Source: Kiritimatiellales bacterium (GTDB lineage: Bacteria; Verrucomicrobiota; Kiritimatiellia; Kiritimatiellales; Pontiellaceae). Taken from it: 8,561 nucleotides of DNA. Numbering within the stretch: position 1 is the first letter of the stretch; the number at the start of each line of letters is the position of its first letter. The translations under genes were made by a program, and so were the position numbers. The stretch covers positions 1 through 8,561 of the forward strand of contig JAIPIO010000172.1 in the NCBI GenBank assembly GCA_021734595.1, read 5' to 3'. Of the stretch, positions 5,734 to 8,561 are shown one piece after another. Below the pieces are notes generated by a model. That model saw only the letters and a program-made list of their open reading frames with translations. It had not been told where the DNA came from and made no database searches.

Positions 5734-6635
5734 TGAAAAGGGCACTCGTTTTTCCCGGACAGGGATCGCAAGCCGTCGGCATGGGACGCGACTTGGCTGA
5801 AAGCATTCCCGCATGCAAAGCACTGTTTGATCAGGCGAATGAGCTGGCGGGATATGATCTGGCACAGATCTGTTTCGAGGGTCCGGTGGAAGAGTTGAAC
5901 AAATCCAACAATGCCCAGCTGGGCATCTTTGTTGCCAGCGCAGCCTGCTATGAGGCGTTGAAGCTTAGCCAACCGGATATGAACATCGAGTTCTTCGCCG
6001 GGCACAGTCTGGGCGAATGGACGGCACTGTATGCCGCGGGGGCGGTTGGTTTTGAAGATACGATCAGGATTCTGAAAGCCCGCGGTGAGTTTATGCAGGC
6101 GGCCTGCGAAGAAAATCCCGGAGCCATGCTGGCCGTGATGGGATTGGATGGCGATGTCCTTGTTGAAATTTCCGCAGCTGCAGGCACCAACGTCGCCAAT
6201 TTTAATTCACTGGCGCAGACCGTCCTTTCCGGTACCGCCGAATCCATTGAGGCGGCGGAAAAACAGGTTGCGGAAGCCGGCGCCAAACGCGCGGTGCGCC
6301 TGCCGGTTGCCGGGGCATTCCATTCGCCGTTGATGGCGCCTGCCGCCGATAAAATGGCCGCGTTGCTGGCCGGAACTGAATTTTCCAAGCTGGCGGTTCC
6401 GGTTCTTTCAAATGTCACGGGCAAACCGCACACCATGGAGTCCATCCGTGAAAACATGGTGAAACAGATTACCTCATCGGTTCAGTGGGTGGCCGGTATC
6501 CAGTGGTTGCGCATGCAGGGTGTGGAAGAAATCGTTGAGTGCGGTCCGGGGCGGGTGCTGACTGGTCTTATAAAGCGTATTGACAAGGAGTGTGGACTCC
6601 TTAACATTAACCAATTATCCGATTTAGGAAAATAA
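5733..6635 (+). CDS. fabD: Malonyl-CoA:ACP transacylase
   Basis: The 300-aa enzyme moves malonyl from CoA to the phosphopantetheine of ACP, making the extender for elongation. It shows FPGQGSQ (residues 7-13), the nucleophile Ser92 in GHSLGEW, the carboxylate-binding Arg in KARGEFMQ, and His197 in GAFHSPLM. The usual family length is about 300-310. The frame is open from GTG 5721, but ATG 5733 gives the canonical MKRALVFPGQGSQ start. That ATG overlaps the fabH stop and has GGAG at 5718-5721 as its likely ribosome binding site. FabG follows 12 bp later. Confidence 0.96.
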   Translation: MKRALVFPGQGSQAVGMGRDLAESIPACKALFDQANELAGYDLAQICFEGPVEELNKSNNAQLGIFVASAACYEALKLSQPDMNIEFFAGHSLGEWTALYAAGAVGFEDTIRILKARGEFMQAACEENPGAMLAVMGLDGDVLVEISAAAGTNVANFNSLAQTVLSGTAESIEAAEKQVAEAGAKRAVRLPVAGAFHSPLMAPAADKMAALLAGTEFSKLAVPVLSNVTGKPHTMESIRENMVKQITSSVQWVAGIQWLRMQGVEEIVECGPGRVLTGLIKRIDKECGLLNINQLSDLGK

Positions 6636-6647
6636 GCAGGGCTGACT

Positions 6648-7391
6648 ATGGCGCAACTTGAAGATAAAACAGCTTTAATAACGGGTGCTGCACGTGGAAT
6701 CGGGCAGGCCATCGCAGTTAAGTTTGCCGAACAAGGCGCCGATGTGGCGCTGTTCGATCTCAATGCCGAGTGGCTGGCAGAAACCGCCGCCAAAGTGAAA
6801 GCACTTGGACGCCGAGTGGAATGCTACAGTGTGAACGTGGCTGAAAGCGAAAGTGTGCAGGCGGGGGTTAAGGCGGCGGAAACAGATTTTGGAGAGATTG
6901 ACATTCTGGTTAACAATGCGGGTATTACAAAAGACGGCCTGCTGATGCGTATGAGTGAGGAGGACTGGGATGCAGTGCTGAACGTCAACCTGAAAGGAAC
7001 GTTTCTCTGCACCAAGGCCGCCATGCGCGGGATGATGAAACGCCGCGCCGGGGCCATCGTCAACATCGCTTCGGTGATCGGACTGATGGGCAACGCCGGG
7101 CAGGCCAACTATGCGGCCTCCAAAGGCGGCGTGATTGCCTTCACCAAGACGGTTGCGAAAGAGTTGTCCGCCCGGAATATCCGCTGCAACGCGGTGGCGC
7201 CGGGTTTCATCCGTACGGCGATGACCGATGCGCTGGATGAAGAGGTTCAGGACAAGATGAAGGCAATTATACCGCTCCGCCGTTTCGGCGAACCCGAAGA
7301 TGTGGCCAATGTCGTTCTGTTTTTGGTAAGTGACGCCTCCGCGTATGTTACAGGTCAAGTGATCTCGACATGCGGCGGCATGGTAATGTAA
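6648..7391 (+). CDS. fabG: 3-oxoacyl-ACP reductase
   Basis: The 247-aa short-chain dehydrogenase reduces 3-oxoacyl-ACP to 3-hydroxyacyl-ACP with NADPH. The nucleotide-binding motif TGAARGIG is at residues 12-19, NNAG lies near residue 90, and the catalytic Ser142, Tyr155 and Lys159 are in place (NIASVIG, NYAASKGG). The C-terminus is ISTCGGMVM, where family members commonly have Asp or Asn in place of this Cys. A short AGGG precedes the ATG. It sits between fabD (12 bp) and acpP (36 bp), which fixes it as the fatty acid synthesis reductase rather than one of the many FabG-like paralogues. Confidence 0.95.
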   Translation: MAQLEDKTALITGAARGIGQAIAVKFAEQGADVALFDLNAEWLAETAAKVKALGRRVECYSVNVAESESVQAGVKAAETDFGEIDILVNNAGITKDGLLMRMSEEDWDAVLNVNLKGTFLCTKAAMRGMMKRRAGAIVNIASVIGLMGNAGQANYAASKGGVIAFTKTVAKELSARNIRCNAVAPGFIRTAMTDALDEEVQDKMKAIIPLRRFGEPEDVANVVLFLVSDASAYVTGQVISTCGGMVM

Positions 7392-7412
7392 TGATTGCAG
7401 TGTAGAACTAAC

Positions 7413-7419
7413 AAAGGAG
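7413..7419 (+). promoter_or_regulatory. Strong ribosome binding site of acpP
   Basis: AAAGGAG lies 8 nt before ATG 7428. It fixes the start there, against an upstream in-frame TTG at 7395, and fits the high expression usual for ACP. Confidence 0.75.
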
Positions 7420-7427
7420 ATTGGATT

Positions 7428-7670
7428 ATGGCACTTGAAGATAAAGTAAAAGATATCATCGTGGAGCAGCTTGGCGTAAATGCTGATCAGGTTACGGAAG
7501 AAGCATCTTTCATCGAAGATCTGGGCGCTGACTCGCTGGACACCGTGGAACTGGTCATGGCTTTTGAAGAAGAGTTCGGTGCGGAAATCCCCGACGAAGA
7601 TGCTGAAAAGCTGACCTCGGTTGGTGCGGTCATCAGCTACCTCAAAGAAAAAGGTTTTGGCGCAGAGTAA
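7428..7670 (+). CDS. acpP: Acyl carrier protein
   Basis: The 80-aa acidic protein is the carrier of growing acyl chains. Ser36 in the GADSLDTVELVM motif is the site of 4'-phosphopantetheine attachment. The four-helix ACP pattern is complete, from EDKVKDIIVEQLGV to AVISYLKEKGFG. It is preceded by a strong ribosome binding site and followed by a hairpin terminator before fabF. That arrangement could keep ACP expression above that of its downstream neighbour. Confidence 0.97.
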   Translation: MALEDKVKDIIVEQLGVNADQVTEEASFIEDLGADSLDTVELVMAFEEEFGAEIPDEDAEKLTSVGAVISYLKEKGFGAE

Positions 7671-7690
7671 GACGTTGAGGATAATAATTG

Positions 7691-7725
7691 GCCGGACTGC
7701 CCTTTCCGGGGTATCCGGCTTTTTT
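7691..7725 (+). terminator. Rho-independent terminator or attenuator between acpP and fabF
   Basis: GCCGGA at 7691-7696 pairs with TCCGGC at 7714-7719. An inner CCC/GGG helix (7700-7702 with 7708-7710) is separated from the outer stem by a 3x3 internal loop. Six T residues follow directly at 7720-7725. It lies 20 bp after the acpP stop and 28 bp before the fabF start, so it may be partial. Confidence 0.7.
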
Positions 7726-7753
7726 ATCTCTTATGTTAAACGAGGGGTGGGTT

Positions 7754-8561
7754 ATGAGTCGTCGTGAAATTGTGGTGACAGGTTTGGGTATTGTTTCCCC
7801 GCTGGGATGCGATATTGATATCGCGTGGGAAGGACTTAAAAACGGTCAGTCGGGCATTGGTCCGATCACTATCATGGATGATATTGATTTGTACCCTGTG
7901 CGTATTGGCGGAGAAATAAAAGGGTTCGAGCCCGAAGTATACCTGGATAAGAAAGAGATCCGCAAAATGGATCCCTTCGCGACCCAGGGCGTGGTTGCCG
8001 CCGCAAAAGCCATGGAAGATTCCGGTCTTAATCCGGCCGAAGAAGACCTGCAGCGAATCGGCGTTATTGCCAGTTCCGGCATTGGCGGCATGAAGATGCT
8101 CGAAGAACAGTGCATGCGGGCGACTGCCGGCGGCCCGCGGCGGATTTCGCCGCAGCTCATTCCGCAAATGATCACGAATATCCTGGCCGGTTACATTGCC
8201 ATCCGTTACGGATTCAGGGGACCCAATTTCTGTATCACCAGTGCTTGTGCATCCGGAACGCATTCCATCGGGGAGGCCATGAGAATCATCCAATACGGCG
8301 AGGCCGATGTTATGTTCGCCGGCGGTTCTGAATCGTCGCTTTCCATGCTGGGTGTCGGAGGTTTTTCCGCGTTGCGTGCGCTGAGCACCCGCAATGATGA
8401 TCCGCAGCACGCCTCGCGTCCCTTCGACAAGGACCGCGACGGATTTGTAATATCCGAAGGTGCCGGTATCATTGTGCTGGAAGAGAAAGAGCATGCGCTC
8501 AAGCGCGGCGCAAGGATTTACTGCCAGGCCGCCGGCTATGGCCGCACCTGTGATGCCTTTC
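7754..8561 (+). CDS. fabF: 3-oxoacyl-ACP synthase II (KAS II), partial at right edge
   Basis: The first 269 codons are present and the gene runs off the window. It elongates acyl-ACP with malonyl-ACP. MSRREIVVTGLGIVSPLG opens the protein. The nucleophile Cys165 is in TSACASGTH, and the segment ALSTRNDDPQHASRPFDKDRDGF is diagnostic for FabF/FabB. The two catalytic histidines lie beyond the edge. GFVISEGAG replaces the more usual GFVMGEGAG. The ATG has GAGGGG at 7742-7747. Placement after acpP is the usual order, but the intervening terminator separates it from the upstream genes. FabF rather than FabB is chosen from sequence style and context. Confidence 0.94.
   Translation, partial: MSRREIVVTGLGIVSPLGCDIDIAWEGLKNGQSGIGPITIMDDIDLYPVRIGGEIKGFEPEVYLDKKEIRKMDPFATQGVVAAAKAMEDSGLNPAEEDLQRIGVIASSGIGGMKMLEEQCMRATAGGPRRISPQLIPQMITNILAGYIAIRYGFRGPNFCITSACASGTHSIGEAMRIIQYGEADVMFAGGSESSLSMLGVGGFSALRALSTRNDDPQHASRPFDKDRDGFVISEGAGIIVLEEKEHALKRGARIYCQAAGYGRTCDAF

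Noticed and set aside
6675..7358. 227-aa minus-strand ORF opposite fabG
   Set aside because: It is a mirror frame of a complete, well-recognised fabG, with composition typical of antisense frames.
7736..8494. 252-aa minus-strand ORF opposite fabF
   Set aside because: The plus strand here encodes FabF with its active-site motif TSACASG; the minus frame is a shadow.

Overview
The window looks like a chromosomal segment from a diderm bacterium of moderate GC content. A periplasmic-type AmiA/AmiC-like amidase with a possible Tat signal and a lipoprotein-type signal peptide point to a Gram-negative envelope. The protein style and the presence of a REP-associated tyrosine transposase (RAYT) fit the Verrucomicrobiota/Kiritimatiellota (PVC) group. 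That assignment is inference from memory of these families, not a search result.

Layout. Positions 1-423 (minus) hold the N-terminal 141 codons of an alpha/beta-hydrolase esterase that runs off the left edge. A 120-bp divergent spacer follows, with a promoter-like pair and an 8-bp hairpin for the esterase. Positions 544-1548 (plus) encode an N-acetylmuramoyl-L-alanine amidase. Positions 1549-1941 are an AT-richer accessory patch. It carries a perfect 32-bp inverted repeat (1561-1592 and 1869-1900) enclosing the start of a small lipoprotein-like ORF, whose reading frame runs through the right arm into the next gene. Positions 1942-2949 encode an apparently intact RAYT of 335 aa.

From 2990 to the right edge lies a long co-directional housekeeping operon: yceD (DUF177), rpmF (L32), plsX, fabH, fabD, fabG, acpP and a partial fabF. 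Gaps are short (a 1-nt overlap up to 36 bp) as far as acpP. A hairpin plus T-run then separates acpP from fabF. Together these genes supply a ribosomal protein, the acyl-phosphate entry to phospholipid synthesis, and the initiation, malonyl transfer, ketoreduction, carrier and elongation steps of type II fatty acid synthesis.

The core operon is conventional. The less ordinary material is the RAYT with its long inverted repeat, the disrupted-looking lipoprotein ORF, a TTCCAA-N3-TTGGAA palindrome in the yceD leader, the acpP/fabF terminator, and the possible twin-arginine signal on the amidase. I saw no CRISPR array, RNA gene, or convincing evidence of a wholly new system.
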